Source of the DNA: DATKXO01 sp035528995 | GTDB taxonomy: Bacteria > Planctomycetota > Phycisphaerae > UBA1845 | Length of the DNA stretch: 39,907 nucleotides | Reading direction: 5' to 3' | NCBI GenBank assembly: GCA_035528995.1 | Contig: DATKXO010000171.1 | Location: 1 to 39,907 of the forward strand | In this document: positions 28,713 through 36,254 of the stretch, one piece after another | Position numbering within the stretch: the first letter of the stretch is position 1 | How the letters are laid out: each line of letters starts with the position of its first letter | Notes under the pieces: generated by a model | What the model was told of the DNA's origin: nothing | The model's database searches: none | The model's input: the letters and a program-made list of their open reading frames with translations, nothing else | Program-made: the position numbers and the translations under genes

Positions 28713-29183
28713 TCAGCCCGCAGCCTGCTGGGCCGCTTCCTTACGGGCGCGGCTCGGATCGCAAGCCATTGCGGGCGTGGCGCGACTCAGCAGCCAGTCG
28801 ACGTCGTGGCACCACTCGCCCTTGAGCATGCGGCGGATGATCGGAAGGTAGCTCGCGCGGCGCAGGCACTTCATGGCGAGCTTCCGCTCGGTGCGCGTGG
28901 CCAGCGGGCCGTCGTCGGCGGCGCCGTGGCCGGCGGCGGTCTTGGCGAGCCGGGCCTCCAGCTTGCCGGTGGGTTCGAGACTGCGGGCCCGGCCGGGCTG
29001 GTGTCGCAGGTAGCCGCCGTCGGTCAGCGAGCTGACGTGCTCGCTGGCGGTGACGTGGCTGATGCCCAAAGCCCGGCCGATCTCGCGAAACGTCGGGGCG
29101 TACTGGTGCTCGGCAATGAAGGCGACGATGCAGTCGTAGACCGCCCGGCGGCGAGGGGTGAGGATGGTAAAGCCCTCAGCCAT
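28713..29183 (-). CDS. LexA-like winged-helix DNA-binding phage protein
   Basis: Encodes 156 residues from ATG 29183, with AGGAGG 7 bases upstream and a TGATG overlap with the gene before. The N-terminal 65 residues follow the LexA DNA-binding domain closely (LTPRRRAVYDCIVAFIAEHQYAPTFREIGRALGISHVTASEHVSSLTDGGYL). No LexA peptidase domain follows; the remainder is basic and helical (ERKLAMKCLRRASYLPIIRRML). It is probably a transcription regulator acting on phage promoters. The C-terminus DPSRARKEAAQQAAG is encoded by a micro-repeat shared with the gene at 29992. Confidence 0.75.
   Translation of the reverse strand: MAEGFTILTPRRRAVYDCIVAFIAEHQYAPTFREIGRALGISHVTASEHVSSLTDGGYLRHQPGRARSLEPTGKLEARLAKTAAGHGAADDGPLATRTERKLAMKCLRRASYLPIIRRMLKGEWCHDVDWLLSRATPAMACDPSRARKEAAQQAAG
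28733..28757. repeat. micro-repeat of the 'GCTTCCTTACGGGCGCGGCTCGG' family
   Basis: Occurs here, at 30008-30033, at 33821-33845 and, diverged, at 28480. In each it is inside or at the end of a coding frame (SRARKEAA, SRAREEAA, SRDREGAA on the minus strand). The first two copies share about 45 bp including AGCCCTCAGCC upstream. Confidence 0.65.
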
Positions 29184-29449
29184 CAGGCGACCTCCTGCGG
29201 TGCCCACTCGATTAACTGCTGGCCGGGCATATCGACCTGGTCGTCCGCCCCGGCGAAGTAGAAGTGCTCGCCGGGATAGAAGCCCCGACGGCGCAGGACG
29301 TTCTCGAGCAGGAGGCGCTCCAGTTTGCTGTATCGCGAGCGGCGATCGCGGAGGCGGCGCGGGGCGGCGATCGGCAGGCGCCGGCCGCCGGCCAGCAGGA
29401 CCGCCCGGACGGCGTCGGTGGCGATCGACAGACGGTACTTGAAGATCAT
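29183..29449 (-). CDS. 88-residue phage protein, function unknown
   Basis: Encodes a basic 88-residue protein from ATG 29449, overlapping the upstream stop (ATGA). Features are an Arg-rich central helix (RLRDRRSRYSKLERLLLENVLRRRGFY) and a more acidic tail (HFYFAGADDQVDMPGQQLIEW). Charge and location among DNA-binding genes suggest nucleic-acid contact, but no family is recognised. The stop abuts the next start. Confidence 0.6.
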   Translation of the reverse strand: MIFKYRLSIATDAVRAVLLAGGRRLPIAAPRRLRDRRSRYSKLERLLLENVLRRRGFYPGEHFYFAGADDQVDMPGQQLIEWAPQEVA

Positions 29450-29976
29450 GGAGCCACCTCCGGGGCTTCCGCCCCCCTTGTTCTATTCGCCCCTCCGCAG
29501 GTGGTGGCTCGCTCGATGCGGTGGAGGATCTCGGAAAAGACCCGCTCCCACCGCTCCATGAAGCGGTCGAAGTCGCGCAGGGACTCGGCCATGGCGATGC
29601 GCGTGGCGCGAGCGACGCGGAATAACTCGTCGGTCTTTAACGTGCGGATTCTGTCGATGTCGATCGACTCTGCGGCCTGCTCGGCGAGCTTGAGCGTGCC
29701 TGTGCTTACGTCGGTCTCAACCCTGCGTGGCGGTGGCGTTGTGTGCAGGACGTCGGCTCGGGTGCGGCGGGAGACGTAGCCGACCCGATGCACGCCCAGC
29801 TTGACGGCCCGGACCTGAATCGCATTGGGTGTTCGCACCTCGCGACCGCGAGCGTCGAGGGCGACGTTGACGGCGATCGGGCCGCCGTCGGGATATTGCG
29901 CGCGGACGATCGCGTCATCGCCGGGCGTCCAGGGGCGCCGCTTGTCGCGTCCGTTGTTTCGGTGACTATGAGCCAT
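29446..29976 (-). CDS. SANT/Myb-like DNA-binding phage protein
   Basis: Encodes 176 residues from ATG 29976. The N-terminus (RPWTPGDDAIVRAQYPDGGPIAVNVALDARGREVRTPNAIQVRAVKLGV) repeats the SANT-like pattern seen in the HNH protein of the same operon ('RPWTPAEDKLL...'), suggesting shared origin of the DNA-binding module. Residues about 100-150 are an amphipathic helix (DELFRVARATRIAMAESLRDFDRFMERWERVF). The C-terminal TTCGGANRTRGAEAP is encoded by the micro-repeat at 29487. It is coupled by ATGA to the next gene. A regulatory role is likely but not shown. Confidence 0.65.
   Translation of the reverse strand: MAHSHRNNGRDKRRPWTPGDDAIVRAQYPDGGPIAVNVALDARGREVRTPNAIQVRAVKLGVHRVGYVSRRTRADVLHTTPPPRRVETDVSTGTLKLAEQAAESIDIDRIRTLKTDELFRVARATRIAMAESLRDFDRFMERWERVFSEILHRIERATTCGGANRTRGAEAPEVAP
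29487..29504. repeat. micro-repeat, CCGCAGGTGG family
   Basis: TCGCCCCTCCGCAGGTGG, one to two mismatches from the copies at 28537 and 39278. It is within the 3' coding end of the SANT-like gene. Confidence 0.6.
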
Positions 29977-29991
29977 CAGTTTTTTCAGCCC

Positions 29992-30534
29992 TCAGCCAGA
30001 GACCTGGGCCGCTTCCTCACGGGCGCGGCTCGGACCGTCGTTCCTGGCGTTCATAGTTCGCAGTACGTGGATGACCTGGCCGCCACGCTGGGCCGTGGCC
30101 AGCGTTCTGATCTGAGCACACAGGCGCCGGTCGACGCCGGCGAGGTCCTCGCCCGGCTCGATCGCGCCGCCGCAGTCGAAGTCCTTGGCGAGCCAGCCGC
30201 TGAACCGGCCGACGTCGCCGCCGAAATACGTGAGGCCCCCGTGCATGATCTGCTCGACCTGGTCGTTCGCGATCATGCGGGTGACGCCACGCTCGGATCG
30301 ACGGTGCGGCGGTGCCGGCGGGTGGCCGGGTTCGTGGGTGAGCGGCTTGCCGCCGAGCCTGGAGATTGCCTCCGATGCTTCTCGCTTGGACAGTTGCGAG
30401 ATCGAACCGCCGACAGCGGCCCGCAGGGCGTCGATGGTCATGCCGCGACGCTTGGCCAGGCCGAAGAGGCGCTCGCGCTGGGGGCGGCTGATCGAGCGGG
30501 GCGAGGCGTCCAGTCTGGAAAGGTCAACGGGCAT
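29992..30534 (-). CDS. phage protein with 'Q-x-x-L-F-x-L-A' recombination-type helical motif (GemA-like?)
   Basis: Encodes 180 residues from ATG 30534, four bases after the upstream stop. The segment SRPQRERLFGLAKRRGMTIDALRAAVGGSISQLSKREASEAISRLGGKPL (about 16-65) is a short helical motif found in many phage proteins, including C-termini of single-strand annealing proteins and GemA/gp16-like regulators. The second half (MIANDQVEQIMHGGLTYFGGDVGRFSGWLAKDFDCGGAI) is unfamiliar. In Mu-like phages a GemA-type gene sits among the early genes after A and B, as here. The C-terminal SRAREEAAQVSG derives from a micro-repeat. Confidence 0.55.
   Translation of the reverse strand: MPVDLSRLDASPRSISRPQRERLFGLAKRRGMTIDALRAAVGGSISQLSKREASEAISRLGGKPLTHEPGHPPAPPHRRSERGVTRMIANDQVEQIMHGGLTYFGGDVGRFSGWLAKDFDCGGAIEPGEDLAGVDRRLCAQIRTLATAQRGGQVIHVLRTMNARNDGPSRAREEAAQVSG
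30008..30033. repeat. micro-repeat, 'GCTTCCTCACGGGCGCGGCTCGG' copy
   Basis: Shares sequence with 28733-28757 and 33821-33845 and forms the 3' coding end of the gene at 29992-30534. Upstream AGCCCTCAGCC is also shared with the copy at 28733. Confidence 0.65.
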
Positions 30535-30537
30535 CGG

Positions 30538-30816
30538 TCAGTCCATGCCACCCTGGCGGATGCTGGCCATGGCGAAGATCGCGCCGACGGCCAGGTCGGT
30601 GAGCTCGGCGTACACGCTGCCGAGGGCGTTCGACTGGACGGCGTCGATGAGCTCCTTGTGCTCCTCGGTGATCGCGCCGAGAGCCTCGTGCGGCGAGATG
30701 AACGCGCCGCGACCCTTCATCGCCATCCGCCTCTTTAACTCGTCGTGGCAGTGGCGAATGGCGCCGTCGATCGTGGCGTCGGCGACGATCGGCCGGGGTG
30801 TGGATCCACGCGTCAT
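30538..30816 (-). CDS. MazG-like small phage protein
   Basis: Encodes 92 residues from ATG 30816, with GGGAGG upstream. ITEEHKELIDAVQSNALGSVYAELTDLAVGAIFAMASI has the acidic spacing of all-alpha NTP pyrophosphatases: E-x-x-E in EEHKEL, then E-x-x-D in AELTD about 17-20 residues later. Phages use such enzymes to adjust nucleotide pools or alarmones. The protein is shorter than typical MazG and lacks other conserved blocks, so the call is tentative. It follows gene B after a 110-bp gap full of micro-repeats. Confidence 0.5.
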   Translation of the reverse strand: MTRGSTPRPIVADATIDGAIRHCHDELKRRMAMKGRGAFISPHEALGAITEEHKELIDAVQSNALGSVYAELTDLAVGAIFAMASIRQGGMD

Positions 30817-30838
30817 GGGTCAGTCCTCCCTGACTCCT

Positions 30839-30904
30839 GACCGGCTGGAAAGCCGGTCCCACAGAACAGAAGCGGGCTGGTCCGCTCCGCCGCCACCGCA
30901 GGTG
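30839..30904. repeat. intergenic micro-repeat cluster between B and the MazG-like gene
   Basis: GACCGGCTGGAAAGCCGGTC hairpin at 30839-30858 (same family as 35713 and 39511), then CCGCCGCCACCGCAGGTG at 30887-30904 (family of 28537), followed at 30910 by CCCCCACGTAGTGGGCT. Three different palindromic elements lie within 90 bp, in the only sizeable gap between B and the MazG-like gene. Confidence 0.7.
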
Positions 30905-30925
30905 CATACACCCCCACGTAGTGGG

Positions 30926-32116
30926 CTAGCCGGCGGCTACGAGACGCTGGCGGCGATCGGCCACTACCGGGGCCATGATGCCGTCGCGCATCGTTCGGGC
31001 GTCCCACTCGGACAGCAGCCGGGCGTCGATCGTGACGCGCTCGGCCGGGCCGAGGCCGGCCTTCTTGCGGGCCTTGGCCACCGCACAATCGACCAGCTGG
31101 TCGCAACGCCCCAACGAGCCGTAGCCGATCAGGTTGGCCACGTCGACCAGATACTCGACGGCGTCCGGCGTCAGCTTGACGCGGGGCGACTCGTAGATCC
31201 GCCGGATCTCGTCACTCGTAAAGATCCGCCGCCTGGCGTCGTGCCCGCTTCCGCGGGACCCGTTGGCGCTTCCGCCGGCGACGTCGGTCAGGTTGATGGC
31301 CAGGCCGACGCGCCGCCGCATCTGGCCGTGGTCCTCGTCGTCGGACTGGACGCGCTCCCAGAGGTCCTTGGTGCAGACCAGCAGGATGGGACAGTGGGTC
31401 TCGTCGTGGACGTCCCTCAAAAACTCCAGGCCGTCGTCTCGGAGGCGGTGGGCCTCGTCGATGACGATCAGCCGGCCGCTGTCGTGCAACTTCTCGAAGA
31501 TGGCGTCGTCGGGCGAAATCGGCCGGCGGCGTTTCGGGCCGCGAGTGAGCTTCAAGAGGCCGAAGAGCCGGTCGCGCAGCTTGGCGTACGTGCAGCAGCC
31601 CTTGCCCAGCCGCAGGTAGATGGCGCCGACGTGCTTCTCGGCGATGACCTGGGCGGTCATGGTCTTGCCGAACCCGGTGGGGCCGTAGGCGATGACGATC
31701 CAGCCCCGCTGCTGGGCGATCTTGGCGGCGTCGATCATGGCGTTGGCCACGCCGGTGTAGACGAACGGCCGGCCCGGACGGGTGCGACGCCGGCGGGCGT
31801 CCTCCTCCATCCAGTTGTTCAGCGAGCGCAGCAGGCCGTCGATCTTGGCGTCGCTGACTTTCTTGTTGCCGTAACTGCCGGCGATCAGGCCGGACCACAG
31901 GCCGGGCGAGCCGTCGCCGATGCCGCGGGCGATGTCGGCGTTCTTGAGGCCGTGCTCCTTGCGGTAGGCGTCGGCCGCGTCGCGGACCTTCTGCCGCTGA
32001 TCGTCGGTCAGCGGGCCGGATGAGGGTATGAGTGCGGCTGCCACGAGTACACGCTCCTCGTGCTCGGAGAGGAGCTCGCTGGCAGGCGGGTGATCGGGCG
32101 GCTTTTCAGAGTTCAT
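30926..32116 (-). CDS. transposition ATPase, MuB/TnsC-like (gene B)
   Basis: Encodes 396 residues from ATG 32116, which has GGAGG upstream and overlaps the end of gene A by 11 bases. Residues about 40-105 resemble the MuB N-terminal helix-turn-helix (AYRKEHGLKNADIARGIG... DAKIDGLLRSLNNW). The AAA+ core has Walker A GPTGFGKT at 145-152 and Walker B LIVIDEAH at 216-223. MuB-type ATPases coat target DNA and deliver it to the transposase. A short Gly/Ser insert (GGSANGSRGSGHD) comes from two small palindromes in the DNA. Adjacent to the DDE transposase, as in Mu. Confidence 0.92.
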   Translation of the reverse strand: MNSEKPPDHPPASELLSEHEERVLVAAALIPSSGPLTDDQRQKVRDAADAYRKEHGLKNADIARGIGDGSPGLWSGLIAGSYGNKKVSDAKIDGLLRSLNNWMEEDARRRRTRPGRPFVYTGVANAMIDAAKIAQQRGWIVIAYGPTGFGKTMTAQVIAEKHVGAIYLRLGKGCCTYAKLRDRLFGLLKLTRGPKRRRPISPDDAIFEKLHDSGRLIVIDEAHRLRDDGLEFLRDVHDETHCPILLVCTKDLWERVQSDDEDHGQMRRRVGLAINLTDVAGGSANGSRGSGHDARRRIFTSDEIRRIYESPRVKLTPDAVEYLVDVANLIGYGSLGRCDQLVDCAVAKARKKAGLGPAERVTIDARLLSEWDARTMRDGIMAPVVADRRQRLVAAG

Positions 32117-34388
32117 CGTCCCAATCCTCCAACCCCGTCCCGCTCGCGCGGGTCTCGGCGGGGACCAGGTCCCCACCGACGCTGTCGAGCTCCGTCTCGG
32201 TGTCGTCGTCGTCCGTGAACGATGCTTCGTCCCTCCCGGGAACTTCGTTCCTCCTGCCCTCCTCCTCCTTGTCGTCATCAACCCAATCAGACAGGTCCAG
32301 GCCCACGTGCGGCGGGGCGACCACCTGCGGCGGGGCGAATATGTCCTCGCTTCGAGGGGCGACCGACACGCCCTCGAAGCCGGTTCGGACTGGGGCCAGC
32401 GTTGCGTCGGGGGCGCGTGCCCCACTTCCGTGGGCTCTATGATCATCCGTGCCGGTGGCGGCGAGGCGGCCGGCGTGCTTTCGGTTGGCGGCCTCGCTGG
32501 CGAGGCGCTCTACCGTCTTGAGACGCTTGCCCGCACTGTCGCGGGCGCGGCGGGCGTCACGCTTGGCGACGGCCAGGTCGCGGGAGGCCTCGCGGAGGTC
32601 CTGGCCGGTGGCGTCCGGGTCGATCCGTCGGTTGGGTAACGCCCGGCAGATGAGCCGGCGCGTCCTGGCGTCGAAACAGAGGACGAACGACGCGTCGGCC
32701 GAGTCCCAGGCGACGAGGACGTCGCGGCCGGCGTACTTGCGCAGGTTCGGATCGAACTGGCCGAACCGGATGGACGCGCCGCCCACCTTGACCTCGACAC
32801 CGTTGGCCCGGACGCGGCGCGTGCCGCGAATGCTCAACATCAGGTCCAACGCGGCCGCGTCGGCCTGACGCAGCCGGCCGGCCGTCTTCCACCGCTGCTG
32901 CGGAGTTAGACCGCCCAGCGAGCTGTGCGGCCGCTGGTGGTACTCGCCGTCGATCCAGGCCGAGACCCGCTGCCGCGCTTCGTCCAACGTAAGCAACCGA
33001 TCGACGTCGCAGCGGGCGGCCTCCAACGCGTCGGTGCGCTGGTCGGGCGATCGGCCGCAGTAGCCGGGCAGCAGCTTGGCACAGCGCTCGTCGAGCGTGC
33101 CGAAAAACCGCTCGATGGTGGCCTTGGCCTGGGGCTCGTAGGCGCCGGCGAAGATGACCCGGATGCCGAGCTCGGGCAAAAGACCCTTCCAGGCCGGTGC
33201 GTCACAGAGCGTCTGCTTGGACTCGTGCTCGACGACACGCCGCCAGTCGCGGCCGAACTCGGCCCGCAAGCGACGGCACTGGGCACGGGTGAAGCCGTGG
33301 AACAGTTGGGCCGTGTAGTCGCGGCCGTTGTCCAGCTTGATGGTGTCCGGCACGGCGTAGGTGACGAACGCGCGACGCAGGGCGGCCAGGATCGTGTCCT
33401 GATTGCCGCCGACGCAGAGGTCGTAGCCGACAATCACGCGGCTGCCGATGTCCTGCACGGCGACCAGGTGGGGGCGGACGGCCTTGCCGCGATCGACGCG
33501 GACCCAGAAGTCGCAGGTCTTGGTGTCGGCGACGAACAGACGGCCCGGCTCGACTCGCTCGTTGGCCTGCTCGATCGAGGGCATGTATCGGTGGGCCCAG
33601 TACTCGTAGCCGTGGCGCATGAGGCAGGCACGGCCCTTGTCGCCGTGACGGGCGAGCCACTTGCGGGTGGCGTCGCAGGAGACCGGCCAGCTCCAATCCT
33701 TGCGGCCAGCCTCGTGCAGTGTCATCTCGTGACACAGTGCCACACTCAGGCGCCGCTCGGTGAGGTAGAGGGACTCGAAGAAGACGACGGCCTCAGCGCT
33801 GCGGACCGGCCCGCAGTTGGCCGCTCCCTCACGGTCGCGGCTCGGTAACACGGAACGGCTCTGATACTTGGGGACCAGGGCCAACAGGCCGCCGCGAGCG
33901 TAGGCGTCTCGCCAGGCGCGCAACGTCCGAGCGCCGAACCCCCTGCGGGGGGGCGGTTCATGGCGGGGGGCTGACCCCCGCGGCGGGTCAGCAGACGCGG
34001 CCTGGGCGACGACGGCGGCCAAGGCGGCGGCGTCGGTGTCGTGGTCGCGACGGACCCGCTCGAGCAGCCGGACCCAGCGCAGGCGAATTTGAGCCGTGGC
34101 GACGTAGTCCACCGGGTAACGCGAGAGATCGGCGAGCTGGTCGCGGGCGATCCGGTCAGGTTGGGCCGCCAGCTTGGGGTCGGCCTTGCGGCAGACGAAC
34201 CAGGCGCCGTTGACCTTGCGGGCCAGGGCGCGGGCGGCCAGGTCGTTCGCACAGCGCCATCGCCAGTTCCGCTCGGAGACGCCGGTGAGCCTGGCGGCGT
34301 CGGAAACAGAGACAAAGGCATTATCCACAGATTGCACAGAGGGCACCGAGAGAGGCGAAACACGGCATTCTGTGGCCATCGGTGTCAT
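32106..34388 (-). CDS. Mu-type DDE transposase (gene A)
   Basis: Encodes 760 residues from ATG 34388, in-frame but without a good ribosome site; ATG 34379 is an alternative, and the first 20 residues (PLSVPSVQS) look repeat-derived. Residues about 27-70 are a MuA-like DNA-binding domain (VSVSDAARLTGVSERNW). The rve/DDE core has D288 (LFVADTKT), D353 (IKLDNGRDYT) and E426 (AKATIERFFG), followed by the Mu C-terminal beta-barrel (VKVGGASIRFGQF). The tail is Asp/Glu-rich. Inserted peptides SRDREGAA (near 183) and APPQVVAPP near the C-terminus come from micro-repeats. It cuts and joins phage ends. Confidence 0.94.
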   Translation of the reverse strand: MTPMATECRVSPLSVPSVQSVDNAFVSVSDAARLTGVSERNWRWRCANDLAARALARKVNGAWFVCRKADPKLAAQPDRIARDQLADLSRYPVDYVATAQIRLRWVRLLERVRRDHDTDAAALAAVVAQAASADPPRGSAPRHEPPPRRGFGARTLRAWRDAYARGGLLALVPKYQSRSVLPSRDREGAANCGPVRSAEAVVFFESLYLTERRLSVALCHEMTLHEAGRKDWSWPVSCDATRKWLARHGDKGRACLMRHGYEYWAHRYMPSIEQANERVEPGRLFVADTKTCDFWVRVDRGKAVRPHLVAVQDIGSRVIVGYDLCVGGNQDTILAALRRAFVTYAVPDTIKLDNGRDYTAQLFHGFTRAQCRRLRAEFGRDWRRVVEHESKQTLCDAPAWKGLLPELGIRVIFAGAYEPQAKATIERFFGTLDERCAKLLPGYCGRSPDQRTDALEAARCDVDRLLTLDEARQRVSAWIDGEYHQRPHSSLGGLTPQQRWKTAGRLRQADAAALDLMLSIRGTRRVRANGVEVKVGGASIRFGQFDPNLRKYAGRDVLVAWDSADASFVLCFDARTRRLICRALPNRRIDPDATGQDLREASRDLAVAKRDARRARDSAGKRLKTVERLASEAANRKHAGRLAATGTDDHRAHGSGARAPDATLAPVRTGFEGVSVAPRSEDIFAPPQVVAPPHVGLDLSDWVDDDKEEEGRRNEVPGRDEASFTDDDDTETELDSVGGDLVPAETRASGTGLEDWDDEL
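32321..32338. repeat. micro-repeat, inverted CCGCAGGTGG copy inside transposase
   Basis: CCACCTGCGGCGGGGCGA, inverse orientation of the family at 28537. It adds APPQVV to the transposase tail. A partial second copy is directly upstream (GCGGCGGGGCGA), giving the APPQVVAPPH reading. Confidence 0.6.
33821..33845. repeat. micro-repeat inside transposase ('SRDREGAA')
   Basis: CCGCTCCCTCACGGTCGCGG plus CTCGG, in frame in gene A between the DNA-binding and DDE domains. The same element ends two other genes (28733, 30008). Confidence 0.7.
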
Positions 34389-34402
34389 CTGTGGATCAGC
34401 CT

Positions 34403-34864
34403 TTAAGCCTCTACGGTGGTGGCGTCTTCCAGCCGGGCCTTGAAACGGGCGAAGTCCTCCGGCTTGGCGGCGGCGGAGTACCGGACACTGAACTCGCGGC
34501 ACCACTTGGCGCCGTCGTAGACGTACAGAATCTCGAAGCCGACGTCGCAGGCCTCGCAGTACAGCAGGGCGATGGCCTGGTTGTTGGGCGCGGCGAACTC
34601 CTCGAAGGCGACGTGCTCGACGTTGCAGGGGCGATGACACGTGGGGCAGAGCTGGTGTCTGGCGAGCCAGGAGGAGAGCTTGGGGACACTGCGTGTCGGC
34701 CCGCTTCCGCGGGTCTGGTCTGTGCAGACGGCGCCGGCCTCGCGGGCGTCGGCGAACGAGGCGAACCACCAGCAGAGCAGGAGCCAGGCAACCAGGCAGA
34801 GAAGCGAGGCAACGAGGCAGCCAGGCAATGAGGCAGCTAAAAACAGAGCCGACTGGTCGGTCAT
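34403..34864 (-). CDS. membrane-anchored zinc-ribbon phage protein
   Basis: Encodes 153 residues from ATG 34864, set by AGGAG upstream and an ATGA overlap. A long hydrophobic N-terminus (SALFLAASLPGCLVASLL then CLVAWLLLCWWFASFA) would anchor it in the membrane. Its DNA is an octamer array (see 34783). The soluble part has two cysteine pairs (CPTCHRPC about 79-86; YCEACD about 112-117) and ends in a helical tail next to transposase gene A. Zn-ribbon plus one membrane helix suggests an exclusion or regulatory role, but the function is unknown. Confidence 0.6.
   Translation of the reverse strand: MTDQSALFLAASLPGCLVASLLCLVAWLLLCWWFASFADAREAGAVCTDQTRGSGPTRSVPKLSSWLARHQLCPTCHRPCNVEHVAFEEFAAPNNQAIALLYCEACDVGFEILYVYDGAKWCREFSVRYSAAAKPEDFARFKARLEDATTVEA
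34783..34835 (-). repeat. octamer array NNNAGGCA inside a coding membrane segment
   Basis: Six octamers on the + strand (GCCAGGCA, ACCAGGCA, then after five bases GCGAGGCA, ACGAGGCA, GCCAGGCA, ATGAGGCA). The AGGCA core is fixed and the first three bases vary. On the coding strand these are TGCCT-NNN units, which give the Leu/Cys/Ala-rich membrane segment of the gene at 34403. Confidence 0.7.
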
Positions 34865-35085
34865 GGGTGGCGGGCTCCTGCGACTGAGGCGGCGTAGTCG
34901 TCGAAGGTCTGGTCGTCGGCGCCGCGCTCGAGGAACTCGTCGAGCAGGGCGGCGTGGTCCAGGACCCGGCCCGCCTCCTCGGCCGGCGGCCAGCCCTGCT
35001 CGAGCGACGCCAGTCGCTCGATGACTGCGGCGTCGCTGCAGTCGCACATGAAGACGGCGAAAGGGCGATGGGCGACACCGGTCAT
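34861..35085 (-). CDS. 74-residue phage protein, function unknown
   Basis: Encodes 74 acidic residues from ATG 35085, overlapping the CII-like gene's stop (ATGA) and in turn overlapped by the next start. Visible features are an HRPFAVFMCDCSDAAVIERLASLEQG front and an acidic helix (LLDEFLERGADDQTFDDYAASV). It ends with GARHP, the same as the preceding gene, because the junction DNA is duplicated (see findings). No family recognised. Confidence 0.6.
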   Translation of the reverse strand: MTGVAHRPFAVFMCDCSDAAVIERLASLEQGWPPAEEAGRVLDHAALLDEFLERGADDQTFDDYAASVAGARHP

Positions 35086-35618
35086 GGGTGGCGGGCTCCT
35101 GTGGTGTGGCCGGTCTGGCGAATGAGGGCCGACTCCAGGTTGAGCAGGCGGGTGATCAGCAGGCGGGCGTCGAGCCGGTACTTGTCGACGTGGCCGGCGT
35201 CGTTGGGTCCGATCCGGCCGTCGGCCATGATGGCGGCGATGGAGCGGATCAGCTTGCAGTGCTGCTCCAACAGGTCGGCGGTGAACTCGCAGAGGTTGGG
35301 CGCGTCGAGCTCGGTCTCGTCCGAGGCGAAGTAGAGGCCGATGCCGTCGGCGATGCCGACCAGCTCGGCCACGCGCATGACGATGTTGATGGCCACGTGC
35401 GGCTGGTCGGCGAACCGGCGCCGGGCCTCGTTGACGCAGGCCCGCCAGACGCGGGCGGGGACGACGCGGCCGTGCTGGTTCCAGAGCTGGTAGAGGCCGT
35501 TGTCGGTCACGCCGGCCTCGAAGGCCACCTGCTTGGGATTAAGCGGCGAGGCGTGGCCGCAGCAGAGATCGCGAAGCAACTCCTGGTCGGAACCCATGAT
35601 GGCGTCGTCCGATTGCAT
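35082..35618 (-). CDS. CII-like phage regulatory protein
   Basis: Encodes 178 residues from ATG 35618, with GGAGG before it. The N-terminus (PKQVAFEAGVTDNGLYQLWNQHGRVVPARVWRACVNE, about 28-65) resembles the phage regulatory CII helix-turn-helix domain. Residues 90-170 are helical with an acidic middle (FTADLLEQHCKLIRSIAAIMADGRIGPNDAGHVDKYRLDARLLITRLLNLESAL). CII-type proteins in transposable and temperate phages act as activators of early or lysogenic promoters. Followed directly by a 74-residue gene at a duplicated junction. Family assignment is from pattern memory, so moderate. Confidence 0.6.
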   Translation of the reverse strand: MQSDDAIMGSDQELLRDLCCGHASPLNPKQVAFEAGVTDNGLYQLWNQHGRVVPARVWRACVNEARRRFADQPHVAINIVMRVAELVGIADGIGLYFASDETELDAPNLCEFTADLLEQHCKLIRSIAAIMADGRIGPNDAGHVDKYRLDARLLITRLLNLESALIRQTGHTTGARHP

Positions 35619-35712
35619 GCCCGCCTCCGTGCTGCTGCCCTTCGATCCGTCGTCAATCGCCGGCGACCGGCTTACTGGCGTCGCCGGCGGCGTGGTGTAG
35701 ACTTAAAGCGGA

Positions 35713-35737
35713 CACCGGTTGGAACCCGGTGCCACAC
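35713..35737. repeat. hairpin micro-repeat ACCGGTTGGAACCCGGTGCCAC
   Basis: CACCGGTT/GGAA/CCCGGTG hairpin followed by CCACAC, in the only sizeable gap of the upstream early operon (35619-35896). Family members: 30839, 39511, and a shorter relative at 39236. Confidence 0.7.
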
Positions 35738-35896
35738 AAACAAAGGCCACTGGTGGGGATGCCCAGGGGACGGGCGAGATCGAGCGACCCAGAGCGGTTT
35801 CGGTCTTCACGATACCAGCCATCTCGATCTCGCCCGCCGCTGCGGGCTACGTACAACAACCTGCCGGCCGGGAACGCCCCGGCCGGCCTGAGACAC

Positions 35897-36073
35897 TCAG
35901 ACAGACCGCCGCTTGTGGCGGCGGTCGTTGATGTTGGTCACGCGCCACTTCTTGCGAGCCTCGGCATGGAGGGCCCGGACGACGTCGCGGGCGCCGCCAA
36001 AGGTCGGATAGACGGTGAAGCTGATGGACTCACGGGCGTCAGGGTCGTAGCAGGTGACTTTGACAATCGTCAT
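35897..36073 (-). CDS. small basic phage protein, second of the early operon
   Basis: Encodes 58 residues from ATG 36073, three bases after the first early gene's stop. Sequence starts TIVKVTCYDPDARESISFTVYPTFGGARD and ends in a basic tail (RKKWRVTNINDRRHKRRSV). AGGCAGG lies about 8 bases upstream. It fits a small DNA- or RNA-binding protein. The gene is missed by long-ORF searches. Not recognised. Confidence 0.55.
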   Translation of the reverse strand: MTIVKVTCYDPDARESISFTVYPTFGGARDVVRALHAEARKKWRVTNINDRRHKRRSV

Positions 36074-36076
36074 CGA

Positions 36077-36244
36077 TCAGCCTGCCTTTCGTTGGTTGCC
36101 CTGCTGCCGGAGGAAACGGAGAAAAAGCGTCTTGGCCTGCTTCGGCGTACACCCCTCGACGGTGACGCACTCGCCCTTCTTCCGCTTCAGCCGGTCACGG
36201 AACGACACGTATACGCCCGGCTTGCCATGGTCGTGGTGTACCAT
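36077..36244 (-). CDS. first gene of the leftward early operon, 55-residue basic protein
   Basis: Encodes 55 residues from ATG 36244: VHHDHGKPGVYVSFRDRLKRKKGECVTVEGCTPKQAKTLFLRFLRQQ. The ATG lies 10 bases from the operator, so the transcript would have a very short leader and no clear Shine-Dalgarno. Basic, with one Cys pair. It is the closest gene to the divergent control region, where a Cro- or Ner-like regulator would sit, but no helix-turn-helix is evident. Confidence 0.5.
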   Translation of the reverse strand: MVHHDHGKPGVYVSFRDRLKRKKGECVTVEGCTPKQAKTLFLRFLRQQGNQRKAG

Positions 36245-36254
36245 CACGAAAAGA

